64,000 nt of DNA from JBECKS01 sp964557005 (GTDB lineage: Bacteria; Pseudomonadota; Gammaproteobacteria; Pseudomonadales; JBECKS01), in assembly GCA_964557005.1 (NCBI GenBank), contig CAZKYI010000005.1:62001-126000 (forward strand). Reading direction: 5' to 3'. The translations under genes and the position numbers were made by a program. Positions 53,867 to 62,495 of this stretch are shown piece by piece (position 1 is the first letter of the stretch; each line of letters opens with the position of its first letter). Below the pieces are notes generated by a model that searched no databases, was not told where the DNA came from, and was given only the letters and a program-made list of their open reading frames with translations.

Positions 53867-54668
53867 AACAGCACTGATTACCGGCGGCACCGATGGTGTC
53901 GGTAAGTCAATCGCCAAGGCGTTGGTAAAAGAAAATTATCAGGTGCATGTCATTGGTTCCAATGCAGAGAAAGGCAAAGCGGTTGAGCAAACTTTGGGCG
54001 AATCGGGTTGCGCAAAGTTCTGGCAAGTCGATTTAAGTGATATGGAAGCGGTGGTGAGTTTTGCGAAAGCATTTTCTGCTCAAGTAAAAACGCTGGATTG
54101 TCTGGTGTTTTCGGCAGGGGTGTTGTTACCCAAACGCAGTGAAAGTGCTCAGGGTTTTGAGAAAACCTTCGCCATCAATTATTTGAGTTGTTTTGTATTG
54201 AGCAGGCGCTTGCAGCCCTTGCTGGAAAAAGCACAACAGGCGCGTGTATTGATGGTGAGTGGCGGTGGCGCGATTGTGTTGCGCAAGCTGATGGATTTCG
54301 ATGATTTACTGCTCAGGAAATATTCAGCACCCAGGGCAGCGGCACGTGCTGTGCACGCCAAGGTGGTGTTGACTCAGGTGTTGGCGGAAGCATGGAAACA
54401 AACAGGAATTACTGTGAACAGCTTTCATCCGGGCATCGTAAAGGGTAATTTGGGCAGAAACCTGTCGGGGGTTTTGGGTGTGGCTTTAAAATCGGCTTCG
54501 TTATTGATGCCGCGCGAATGCAAGACCGGTATTTACGCGGCGCTTTCACCCGATATGGACGGTGTGACGGGGCATTTTCTGGAAGGCAAGCAACGCAGGC
54601 CGATTCGTTTTAATGCCGAGTATTGCGAGCGTTTAATGGCCGAAACCGAAGCGATGGTGGGGAGATGA
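53856..54668 (+). CDS. Short-chain dehydrogenase-like protein lacking the catalytic Tyr
   Basis: The 270-aa Rossmann protein has the cofactor motif 'ALITGGTDGVGKSIAKAL' (TGxxxGxG) and 'LVFSAGVLLP' in place of NNAG. Ser135 lies in 'VLMVSGGG' where the catalytic Ser is expected. The YxxxK motif is broken: Lys169 is present in 'AVHAKVVLTQVL' but the Tyr position (165) is Ala. The overall pattern resembles retinol-dehydrogenase/WW-oxidoreductase-type SDRs, including 'NSFHPGIVKGNLGR'. It overlaps cmoM by 11 nt and ends one base before the next gene. Confidence 0.85.
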   Translation: MSNKTALITGGTDGVGKSIAKALVKENYQVHVIGSNAEKGKAVEQTLGESGCAKFWQVDLSDMEAVVSFAKAFSAQVKTLDCLVFSAGVLLPKRSESAQGFEKTFAINYLSCFVLSRRLQPLLEKAQQARVLMVSGGGAIVLRKLMDFDDLLLRKYSAPRAAARAVHAKVVLTQVLAEAWKQTGITVNSFHPGIVKGNLGRNLSGVLGVALKSASLLMPRECKTGIYAALSPDMDGVTGHFLEGKQRRPIRFNAEYCERLMAETEAMVGR

Positions 54669-54669
54669 T

Positions 54670-56466
54670 ATGAAAGCACGTTTGTTTGCTACAGCACTTT
54701 TGCTGGCTTTGAGTAGCTGGGTTCACGCAACGTGGACGGACGAAGGCAGCAACGTTTATTCCTGCACCACAGGCATTTGTGCCATGACCTGTGATGCTGA
54801 CAATGCCTGTAACAACTTCACTTTTATTGCGACCCACACGGCTGAACAGGCACAGGTGTCTTGTGAGGCAAGCAATGCGTGTGCTTCGGCCACTTTTTTT
54901 CTGGCTGCAAAAACCAGTCAAAGTGTGATTTGCAGTGAGGTCGATGCCTGTGATGATCTTTCCATTTATGTGGGTGTGCCAGGTTCTGGTAGCACGGGTA
55001 TGGATGTGGCGGTTCCATCAGGTTTTCAGCAAAGTGATTTTTATGGTGCGATTAGCAGTTTTTCACTCATGTGTCTGGTCACCTCCAGCTGTAATCAGCT
55101 TTCTCTCAATTCTTTTTATGCGATTGCCGGTTTAAGTGTGAGTTGTGCGGAAACGGATAGCTGCAAAGATATGAATATCGATGCCGCAAGCATCACTGGC
55201 AATATTTCCCTCGGGTGTTTCGAAGAAGATGCTTGTAACAATGTCAATTTCACAACGCGCACCGATGGTACAGCGCAGTGTGTGGATAATGATGCTGGCC
55301 ATTGTGCTTCGGTCACGGTGAGTGCCAATGCAGCACCCGTTCCAGATGTGGATTTGGATGGTGTGCCTGATGCAAATGATTTATGCCCAACTGGCGTGAG
55401 TAATGGCGCAGGTGCGCCACTCAATGCAGATGCCAATGGTGATGGCTGTGATGATGTCGCAGAAGCCTTGCTCGATGATGATGGCGATGGTGTACCGAAT
55501 ATCCTCGATGGCAGAACACTGACATGGAATGGTTCTTTTTTTGATGTTCTGCCGGATTTTTTTGATGAATCCAAATGGCTCGATAACGGCGTAGCAGCCG
55601 CAGCCGATGTGATTAACCCTGATCAGGTGATTGGTCGTGAAATTGAGATGGGTAATGTGACTATGCAGTTGGACAATCACCTCAGTGTGTTACTGGGTTA
55701 TGGCAACAGTCTAACCCTGAACAACACCAGACTGTTTGGTCAAGCCAATACCGCGTTCAGACCAACCGCGACAGAGGGCGGCACAGCCACCATCACGCTT
55801 AATCAGCGTGCCAATCTGCGCTTTGGCTGGATATGGGATATTGAGCTGATTCTTGATGGAGAGAGTAGAGCGACTGCTTTAGGTGCGGATACCTCAGCAG
55901 ACACAGGGGTGATTGGTAAAAATACGACGGTGAATTTTAAAGGTGAGGGTGCAAGTCTGCTGCTTCAAAACGTTTCTGTGGAAGATGCTGAAGTACTGGT
56001 GAGCAAGTTTTTGGTGGATGGCGCTGCCGCAGATTTAAATATCAATCTGGTTATCAGTCCCTTTGGTATGGGTGCTGAAATATGGCCTGATTATGATGAA
56101 GATGGTCTGGTCGGGGGCGCAGATTGGTGTCCTAAAGGAAACCCCGTGATTACCGATTGGGACAACGATGGCTGTGATGATGCCACCGAAGACGACGATG
56201 ATGATAACGACGGTGTTCCCGATTGGCTTGATATGTGCCCTGAGAGTGTGGGGTCGAATATCGGCAGCGATGGCTGTGAGATTCCTGATGAAGACAAGAA
56301 GGGTAATGGTGACGGCAAGCCAGACGATACCAAGACTAAAAAATCTGGCGGCGGCGGTGGCAGTTTGTTATGGATGTTGAATATGTTGGTGGGCGTGTTG
56401 CTGTGGCGGCGCGTTAGTGTCGTCTCGCCTGCACAAACTGTTGTACTTTCTTCAAAATTTCTGTGA
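54670..56466 (+). CDS. Secreted Cys-repeat and thrombospondin type-3 repeat protein with GlyGly-CTERM-like tail
   Basis: 598 aa. A signal peptide (1-20, ending VHA) is followed by an array of C-x5-C units at Cys 41, 65, 88, 135, 159 and 183 (period about 24, one position skipped near 111) plus a C-x7-C variant at 204. Then come Ca-binding type-3 repeats ('DVDLDGVPDANDLCP', 'DANGDGCDD', 'DDDGDGVPN', 'DYDEDG', 'DDDNDGVPDWLDMCP'), split by a beta-rich domain (about 285-470). The end has five Gly (560-564), a hydrophobic helix (566-579) and Arg-Arg (580-581): a GlyGly-CTERM sorting signal, cut by rhombosortase in other species. An unexpected 17-residue tail follows and overlaps the convergent gene by 53 nt. 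GGGGAG precedes the ATG. Function unknown. Confidence 0.8.
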   Translation: MKARLFATALLLALSSWVHATWTDEGSNVYSCTTGICAMTCDADNACNNFTFIATHTAEQAQVSCEASNACASATFFLAAKTSQSVICSEVDACDDLSIYVGVPGSGSTGMDVAVPSGFQQSDFYGAISSFSLMCLVTSSCNQLSLNSFYAIAGLSVSCAETDSCKDMNIDAASITGNISLGCFEEDACNNVNFTTRTDGTAQCVDNDAGHCASVTVSANAAPVPDVDLDGVPDANDLCPTGVSNGAGAPLNADANGDGCDDVAEALLDDDGDGVPNILDGRTLTWNGSFFDVLPDFFDESKWLDNGVAAAADVINPDQVIGREIEMGNVTMQLDNHLSVLLGYGNSLTLNNTRLFGQANTAFRPTATEGGTATITLNQRANLRFGWIWDIELILDGESRATALGADTSADTGVIGKNTTVNFKGEGASLLLQNVSVEDAEVLVSKFLVDGAAADLNINLVISPFGMGAEIWPDYDEDGLVGGADWCPKGNPVITDWDNDGCDDATEDDDDDNDGVPDWLDMCPESVGSNIGSDGCEIPDEDKKGNGDGKPDDTKTKKSGGGGGSLLWMLNMLVGVLLWRRVSVVSPAQTVVLSSKFL

Positions 56467-57382
56467 GTTGTGAGCGCTCGAACATCAGCACAAATATCAG
56501 CGACAGTGCAAACGGAATCAGCAGATAGAAGAATCTGAATACCAGTAGTGCAGCCAACAAGTCTGCCGCATCTATGTCTGGTAATGCGAGAAAAAACATT
56601 ACCTCCAGCACGCCCAAACCACCTGGTGCATGGGACAACATGGCCGCCGAAAAAGAAGCCACAAAAATGCCCAGTACAATCAGATAGCCAGGATTACTTT
56701 CAGCGGGTAACGCGAAATAGATAATGCCTGCAGCGGCCAATACTTCCAGTGGGCCAATCAATAACTGAGCCAAAACAATCAGCGGGCGTGGGTATTCAAC
56801 GGTAAAGTTGCGGATATGTAGCGGTGTTAATTGGCGCAGGCTGCCGACGATGTACAGCACAATCACCCCCAGCAAGCCAAAGCCGAGTATATAAGCACCC
56901 CATATCGGAAAATCGTCTATGAAATAGCTGAGTAACTGAGGGTGTAGCACCAAAGTAATGCCTGCCAGAAAAACACAGGCAAGCGTAAAGGTGATGGAGC
57001 AGAACGCCACCAGTACACCCACCTCGGCACCAGACAGTCCTTTGGACGTATAGGCACGGTAGCGAATGACGGCTCCGGATACCACAGAAGCACCGATATT
57101 GTGTGCCAGCGCATAGGTGGTAAAAGAACAGGCAAAAACGAAGGGGAAAGACAGACGCTTGCGTAAATGACGCAAGGCGATTGAGTCATAGCCAGCCAGT
57201 GCCACGAAGGCCAGTACGGTACAGCAAACCGCCAGAATCCAGTGTGACCCTGCAATGGCGTCCAGGCTGAATAGAACATCTTCCATGGAAATATCGCGTA
57301 TTTGGTGATACAGCAACCAGACTGAAAAAATCACAGCAGTCAGACCAACCAGTGGCCACGCATATTCTTTGCTTAATCGCAT
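56414..57382 (-). CDS. YbhN/UPF0104-family polytopic membrane protein (LPG synthase transmembrane-type)
   Basis: A 322-aa inner-membrane protein with about eight helices, homologous to the flippase-like half of lysylphosphatidylglycerol synthases but with no catalytic domain. Family blocks are 'AHNIGASVVSGAVIRYRAYTSKGLS' (in part), 'GLGVLEVMFFLALP' and 'LLVFRFFYLLIPFALSL'. E. coli YbhN is the likely counterpart; its lipid-related role is not firmly established. The start overlaps the 3' end of the hybrid kinase gene by 10 nt, so both are one transcript. Confidence 0.85.
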   Translation of the reverse strand: MRLSKEYAWPLVGLTAVIFSVWLLYHQIRDISMEDVLFSLDAIAGSHWILAVCCTVLAFVALAGYDSIALRHLRKRLSFPFVFACSFTTYALAHNIGASVVSGAVIRYRAYTSKGLSGAEVGVLVAFCSITFTLACVFLAGITLVLHPQLLSYFIDDFPIWGAYILGFGLLGVIVLYIVGSLRQLTPLHIRNFTVEYPRPLIVLAQLLIGPLEVLAAAGIIYFALPAESNPGYLIVLGIFVASFSAAMLSHAPGGLGVLEVMFFLALPDIDAADLLAALLVFRFFYLLIPFALSLIFVLMFERSQLTEILKKVQQFVQARRH

Positions 57383-59331
57383 TCTTTTTTGTTTCCGAAA
57401 ACAGCAGGCTCGTTGGTCAATATGGAGGAAGCGGGATTATACACCTCCAGTACTTTCGCCAAAGTTTTTTGCAAATCCTGAATACTGACGGGTTTTGACA
57501 AGGAATAATCCATACCCGCGTCTCTACAGCGCTCAATGTGTTTTTTATCGGTATAGGCAGAAAGAGAAATAATTCTGCTGTTTTCATTCAGACCTTGTGC
57601 GCGGATTTGTTGCAGGGTTTCAAAGCCGTTCATGATGGGCATTTCGCAATCCATCAAGATGATTGGGTAGTGAACGCCTGTTTGCAAATGTTCTATCACT
57701 TCCACACCGTTACCCAGAATGACGGGATACACCCCCAGCTTGTTAAGCAGCGATTCGATAACCTGCTGATTGATTTCATTATCTTCCACCACCAGTACAC
57801 TGTTATGAGCGATGGCTGAAAAATCAAATGCAGGCAGGAAACTGTCTTGTGTTTCGCCTGGTTCGTGTATCCATCGTCTGGATTCGATGAGCGGAATCAA
57901 CACCCAGAATTCACTGCCTGCTGCAGGCGTGGAGTTCAGACCAATTTCACCGCCCATCAGGTGCACCAGTTTTTTACAGATGCTTAAACCCAGCCCCGTG
58001 CCTTGCGATACTTCATTGCCGTTACCTTGTTCAAATGCCCTGAAGATACGTTGCTGGCTCTGTTGGGGAATCCCGATGCCATCATCTTTTACCATCAGCT
58101 TTAAATAGAGGTTGGCGGGGTTTAAATCTTTTTCACTGCGTTTGATTTTTTCTGCCTTGATTTCCACAGTACCGTTTTCGGTGTATTTGACCGCATTACT
58201 TAGCAGATTGAGCACGATTTGTTTAATACGGAAAGGGTCGCCAATCAATTTTTTCTGAAAGGCGCCATCGATGTTCTCTATCAGTTTGATATTTTTCTCT
58301 TTGGTGATGGCGGTGTAGATATTGGTACATTCATGGAGCAATTCATGGAGTACAAATTCCTTTTCGACCAGATGGAGTTTGTTCGCTTCTATTTTGGAAA
58401 GGTCAAGAATGTCGTTGATGATCACCATCAGCGATTGGCTGGATTTCCTGATCAGCGCGAGATATTTTTTTTGTTGCTCAGTGAGATTGTCACCATCGAT
58501 GAGATCAATCAGGCCAATCACGCCGTTCATCGGCGTGCGAATTTCGTGGCTCATATGCGATAGAAATTCGCTTTTGGCATTGCTGTTGGCCTGTGCATAG
58601 GAGCGTTGTTTTTCCAGTTCAATTTCTTTTTTCTGCTCATCAAGCAAACTCATTTGCATCTGGTTGAGTGTTGCAAGCACGTCATCGAGTTCATCAGGCA
58701 CTTTCGGTGGTTTGCGCATCAATTCAAAGGGGCTATAACCCTGAGTGATTTTAAGCGATTTTGCCTGATGGGTGATGGATCGCAGGTGGCGAGTGAGCAA
58801 GTGGTGAATGAGTAACAGAATCAGGGCGGTAATAATAAAAGTCTTGATGCCCTGACTGATGATAATGAAGCGGGTTTGTTTCCATAATTCACTTCTGACC
58901 GAATCAAGGCTGGCGACCACCACCAGTAAGCCCAGTTGCGTGTTTTCACCCGATGCCTGATAAACAATAGGAAAAGTTCTTTCTACGCTGGTAGTGGTAT
59001 TTGGTTTGGTTCGACTGGCAGCGATGAGTCTGGTTTCACCGTCCCAGGCGAGTGCATGGACTTCTACATGAATAATGTCATCAAGATTCAGCAGGCTCTC
59101 AATCAGGGTTTTCACTTGCTGGTCATTAAATTCCCACAGGCTTTTCTCGATGGCGGGCACAATGGACACTTCAATATAACTGATGCGTTGTTCGAGCTTT
59201 TTCAGGTCACTGTCATATTGCCTGTAGAGCATTAAACCAATCATGATTGAGGTAATGATTGAGCTACACAGCACGATGTAAATCGTGAGTTTGTAAGACA
59301 GTGATTGGGTATTGAAAAAACGGATTTTCAT
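57373..59331 (-). CDS. Hybrid sensor histidine kinase with C-terminal receiver
   Basis: A 652-aa membrane kinase. Two helices (about 13-35 and 157-178) bracket a periplasmic sensor domain of about 120 residues. A coiled linker leads to the HisKA H-box (His262 in 'FLSHMSHEIRTPMNG'), the ATPase with 'NLLSNAVKYTENG', 'VKDDGIGIP' and 'GTGLGLSICKKLVHLMGG', and a receiver with 'VLVVEDNEINQQV' and phospho-acceptor Asp in 'IILMDCEMPIMNGFE'. The stimulus is unknown. It is co-transcribed with the YbhN-like gene and divergent from recA. Confidence 0.92.
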   Translation of the reverse strand: MKIRFFNTQSLSYKLTIYIVLCSSIITSIMIGLMLYRQYDSDLKKLEQRISYIEVSIVPAIEKSLWEFNDQQVKTLIESLLNLDDIIHVEVHALAWDGETRLIAASRTKPNTTTSVERTFPIVYQASGENTQLGLLVVVASLDSVRSELWKQTRFIIISQGIKTFIITALILLLIHHLLTRHLRSITHQAKSLKITQGYSPFELMRKPPKVPDELDDVLATLNQMQMSLLDEQKKEIELEKQRSYAQANSNAKSEFLSHMSHEIRTPMNGVIGLIDLIDGDNLTEQQKKYLALIRKSSQSLMVIINDILDLSKIEANKLHLVEKEFVLHELLHECTNIYTAITKEKNIKLIENIDGAFQKKLIGDPFRIKQIVLNLLSNAVKYTENGTVEIKAEKIKRSEKDLNPANLYLKLMVKDDGIGIPQQSQQRIFRAFEQGNGNEVSQGTGLGLSICKKLVHLMGGEIGLNSTPAAGSEFWVLIPLIESRRWIHEPGETQDSFLPAFDFSAIAHNSVLVVEDNEINQQVIESLLNKLGVYPVILGNGVEVIEHLQTGVHYPIILMDCEMPIMNGFETLQQIRAQGLNENSRIISLSAYTDKKHIERCRDAGMDYSLSKPVSIQDLQKTLAKVLEVYNPASSILTNEPAVFGNKKECD

Positions 59332-59415
59332 GCACTTGAATAGCTCTGTCGGGCATTTCAGTGTACGGATTAGCGTTGTTGTTTGCCAGTACCTGACAGG
59401 GCAGCTAAAATTTTA

Positions 59416-59453
59416 CTGTACGTGTTGACAGCTGTTTTAACGAACAGTAGTAT
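59416..59453 (+). promoter_or_regulatory. recA promoter with two abutting LexA (SOS) boxes
   Basis: CTGT-N8-ACAG occurs twice with no gap: 59416-59431 and 59432-59447. A sigma-70 -35 TTGACA (59425-59430) lies inside the first box. A 17-nt spacer occupied by the second box leads to the -10 TAGTAT (59448-59453). Start of transcription is expected near 59460, leaving a leader of about 85 nt before the recA ATG. Confidence 0.85.
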
Positions 59454-59545
59454 GCCTTTCAGTCCAGCGGGAAAACCAACGCAGTAGTTCGTGTTGAACA
59501 AAACAGGCATGGCAGGCAAACAACATTACTAACAGGATGAACATT

Positions 59546-60610
59546 ATGAGTGATAACAAAGAAAAAGCCCTTGCGGCAGCATTAGGTCAAATTGAACGCC
59601 AGTTTGGTAAAGGCTCCATTATGAAAATGGGCGATCACGAACAGGTGGCTATTCCCGCCATTTCAACCGGCTCACTGACACTCGACATCGCCCTCGGTAT
59701 TGGTGGTTTACCGCGCGGGCGCATTGTCGAAATTTATGGCCCTGAATCCTCAGGTAAAACCACATTGACGCTTTCAGTGATTGCCGAAGCACAAAAGCTC
59801 GGTGGCACCTGTGCCTTCGTCGATGCCGAGCATGCGCTCGATCCCGAATACGCAGGCAAGCTGGGGGTCAATATTGATGAACTGCTGGTATCTCAGCCAG
59901 ACACGGGTGAGCAGGCATTGGAAATTACCGACATGCTGGTGCGTTCGGGTGCAGTTGATGTGGTGATTATCGATTCAGTCGCAGCCTTGACACCGAAAGC
60001 CGAAATTGAAGGTGAAATGGGTGATCACCATGTCGGCTTGCAGGCACGTTTGATGTCACAAGCCTTGAGAAAGCTCACCGCCAATGTGAAAAATGCCAAC
60101 TGTCTGGTGATTTTTATTAACCAGATTCGTATGAAAATCGGTGTGATGTTTGGCAATCCTGAAACCACCACTGGTGGAAATGCGCTGAAGTTTTATTCTT
60201 CCGTGCGTCTGGATATTCGTCGTACCGGTGCGGTTAAACAGGGCGAGGAAATTACGGGGAATGAAACACGGGTCAAGGTTATCAAAAACAAGGTGGCTCC
60301 TCCGTTCAAGCAAGCTGAATTCCAGATTCTCTATGGTGAAGGCATTAACCACACAGGCGAAATTATCGATTTGGGGGTAAAGGCAGGTTTGATTGAAAAA
60401 TCTGGCGCATGGTATTCCTATAACGGCGACAAGATTGGTCAAGGTAAAGCCAATGCCTGTGAGTTCCTCAAGGAGAATCCGGATATTGCCAAAGAAGTTG
60501 AGAAGCAGATTCGCGAGCAATTTCTGTCCGTCAAAAAACCAGGTTCACGTGGTGGTGATGTCACCATCGAGCTGACAGATGAAGCGATAGAAATGGATTA
60601 CGAGGATTAA
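59546..60610 (+). CDS. recA: Recombinase RecA
   Basis: Strand-exchange ATPase and SOS co-protease. ATG 59546 follows AGGA at 59534-59537 with proper spacing and gives SDNKEKALAAALGQIERQFG; ATG 59537 overlaps that ribosome site. The 354-aa protein has Walker A 'GPESSGKTTL', Walker B region 'VVIIDSVAAL', DNA-binding loops L1 ('EGEMGDHHVGLQAR') and L2 ('MFGNPETTTGGNAL'), and an acidic C-terminus ('ELTDEAIEMDYED'). recX is not adjacent. Confidence 0.99.
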   Translation: MSDNKEKALAAALGQIERQFGKGSIMKMGDHEQVAIPAISTGSLTLDIALGIGGLPRGRIVEIYGPESSGKTTLTLSVIAEAQKLGGTCAFVDAEHALDPEYAGKLGVNIDELLVSQPDTGEQALEITDMLVRSGAVDVVIIDSVAALTPKAEIEGEMGDHHVGLQARLMSQALRKLTANVKNANCLVIFINQIRMKIGVMFGNPETTTGGNALKFYSSVRLDIRRTGAVKQGEEITGNETRVKVIKNKVAPPFKQAEFQILYGEGINHTGEIIDLGVKAGLIEKSGAWYSYNGDKIGQGKANACEFLKENPDIAKEVEKQIREQFLSVKKPGSRGGDVTIELTDEAIEMDYED

Positions 60611-60630
60611 GACAGGGCTTCAAAATAAAA

Positions 60631-60660
60631 GGAGGGAAAAGGCTTCCGACTTTTCCCTCC
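60631..60660 (-). terminator. Strong hairpin after recA, with U tract on the minus strand
   Basis: An 11-bp perfect stem: GGAGGGAAAAG (60631-60641) with CTTTTCCCTCC (60650-60660), 8-nt loop. On the plus strand no T run follows. On the minus strand the stem is followed by TTTTATTTTG, so it best fits termination of the NtrC-type gene transcript. It may still stabilise the recA mRNA end. Confidence 0.7.
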
Positions 60661-61013
60661 ACGCTGAAGTTATGTTGCTTTCATTTATTATTGTTATTGA
60701 GGCTTTATTATTATTATGCCAACGGCCTTGTTATTGTTGTTGCCGCTTGGCTATATATAGAGCACATACTGTGCCAACTTTCTTAAAACTTCCTTATTTC
60801 CCGCTAGCGATATAAAAAATCCAATAAAATCAGTTAGTTATAGTTAAAACTATTTCCAACACTTTTCTCTTTAAAGTTAAGGCATTGAAGTGCTTGAAGA
60901 AAATACTTCAAACAGGCTAATTTTGGGAATTGAGGTAACAGATTTGGTTACTTTAAAGCAGAAAAATAGAGGGGTTTTGTTTCTAAAGGTAACGAAATTA
61001 GCTTGGTTTGAAT
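60661..61013. other. A+T-rich intergenic region with several small dyads, no gene seen
   Basis: It contains TTA/TTG-repeat-like low complexity (60685-60745), a nested dyad TTGGC...GCCAA (60748-60777) around GCACA/TGTGC, ATAGTTAAAACTAT (60840-60853) and TTGAAGT/ACTTCAA (60885-60911). No convincing reading frame or promoter-terminator pair for an sRNA was found. Confidence 0.4.
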
Positions 61014-62411
61014 TTAACGAGATTTGCTATTGGCTTTTTTCCTTGGAATGCCGAGTCGCTGCCTGCGTTCCCACAGATTTTTGCGGCTGATGCCAAGCTT
61101 TTGCGCAAGTTCTGTTTCGGTCATGTGCTCCTGATTTTCGAGTACAAAACGCTGGAAGTAATCTTCCAGAGATAAATCTTCTTGCGGTTCATTGAGGGTA
61201 GATTTCCGAATTTCAGCACTGTGCTCGCGGTGATCACTCATATCTTTGTGGCGTGGGCGTGCATCGATGGCGAGCAGCTCCTTGGTAATCAGATTGCCAT
61301 CACACAGAATCACGGCGCGTTCGATGGCATTCTCCAGTTCTCTCACATTGCCCGGCCAGTGATATTCGGTAATCGCTTTCAGAGCATCATCAGAATATTG
61401 CAGACGTTTGCTGTGCAGATTTTCGCAGGTTTTCAGCAACAGTTTTTCTGCCAGTTGCACAATGTCATTGCCACGCGCGCGCAAAGGCGGCAGATGCAGC
61501 GGTACCACATTCAGGCGATAGTACAGGTCTTGTCTGAAATTGCCGTTTTGGGAAAGGGTTTGTAAATCGCGGTGTGTGGCTGCAATCAGGCGCACATTGA
61601 TTTTTCTCGACGACACACTGCCAACACGGCGCACTTCTTTTTCCTGCAACAGGCGCAGCAAGCGCGCTTGTGCTTCCATCGGCAGTTCACCAATTTCATC
61701 AAGAAACAGCGTACCGTTGTCAGCCGCTTCCACCAGACCCTGATGTCTTGAGCTGGCGCCTGTGAAAGCGCCTTTTTCATGGCCAAATAATTCAGATTCA
61801 ATCAGCGTTTCAGGAATCGAAGCGCAGTTCACCGAAATCATCGGGCCGTTGGAGCGCTCGCTCATTTCATGCAGTGCACGGGCAATTAACTCCTTGCCTG
61901 TGCCAGATTCACCGAGAATCAACACGGTGGTATCGGTCGGTGCAACTTTATGCACATGACGCGCAACTTCTTTCATTGCTGCGCTGTCACCAATCATGCC
62001 TTCAATGGAAAGCCCTCTGGCGGAAATTTCAGATTTCAAAGCACGATTTTGTTTTTCCAGACTGCTGGTTTTGAGAATGCGTTGTACGCACAGCAGCATT
62101 TCATCGTGGTCGAAGGGTTTGGCAATATAATCTTCCGCACCCATTTTTATCGCTTCTACCGCCGAGCGAATACTGGAGTAGCTCGTCATAATCAGCACGG
62201 GCACCTTGTTCACCAGCTCAATCACCTTGGTGCCAGGTTCGCCAGGTAAACGCAGGTCGCTGATAATCAAATCGAAATCATTCAAATCAAAGCGTTCCTG
62301 TGCTTCCTTGATACTTTCTGTTTCTTCACAGGAATAGCCATTACGTTTCAGCAAGCGACTGAGTGCAGAACGTATCACTTGTTCGTCTTCGATAATCAGA
62401 ATGTGACTCAT
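61014..62411 (-). CDS. NtrC-family sigma-54-dependent response regulator
   Basis: A 465-aa activator. The receiver has Asp52 in 'FDLIISDLRLPGEPG', Thr in 'VLIMTSYSS' and Lys in 'YIAKPFDHDE'. The AAA+ domain (about 140-370) has Walker A 'GESGTGKELIARALH', the sigma-54 contact loop GAFTGA in 'GHEKGAFTGASS', and 'GTLFLDEIGELP'. The C-terminal Fis-type HTH is 'MTETELAQKLGISRKNLWERRQRLGIPRKKA' (in part). It starts 84 nt after the partner kinase gene. Target genes are not visible in the window. Confidence 0.95.
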   Translation of the reverse strand: MSHILIIEDEQVIRSALSRLLKRNGYSCEETESIKEAQERFDLNDFDLIISDLRLPGEPGTKVIELVNKVPVLIMTSYSSIRSAVEAIKMGAEDYIAKPFDHDEMLLCVQRILKTSSLEKQNRALKSEISARGLSIEGMIGDSAAMKEVARHVHKVAPTDTTVLILGESGTGKELIARALHEMSERSNGPMISVNCASIPETLIESELFGHEKGAFTGASSRHQGLVEAADNGTLFLDEIGELPMEAQARLLRLLQEKEVRRVGSVSSRKINVRLIAATHRDLQTLSQNGNFRQDLYYRLNVVPLHLPPLRARGNDIVQLAEKLLLKTCENLHSKRLQYSDDALKAITEYHWPGNVRELENAIERAVILCDGNLITKELLAIDARPRHKDMSDHREHSAEIRKSTLNEPQEDLSLEDYFQRFVLENQEHMTETELAQKLGISRKNLWERRQRLGIPRKKANSKSR

Positions 62412-62495
62412 GAATTCTCAGCCAAAAAAAACACGCGTATCGTGAATAAAACTGCGCAAACGATAGCAGAAAAACAGATGCACAAGAATAGAGTT

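Noticed and set aside
60890..61090. 66-aa plus-strand frame after recA
   Set aside because: Runs into the 3' end of the NtrC-type gene on the other strand and lacks a good start context.
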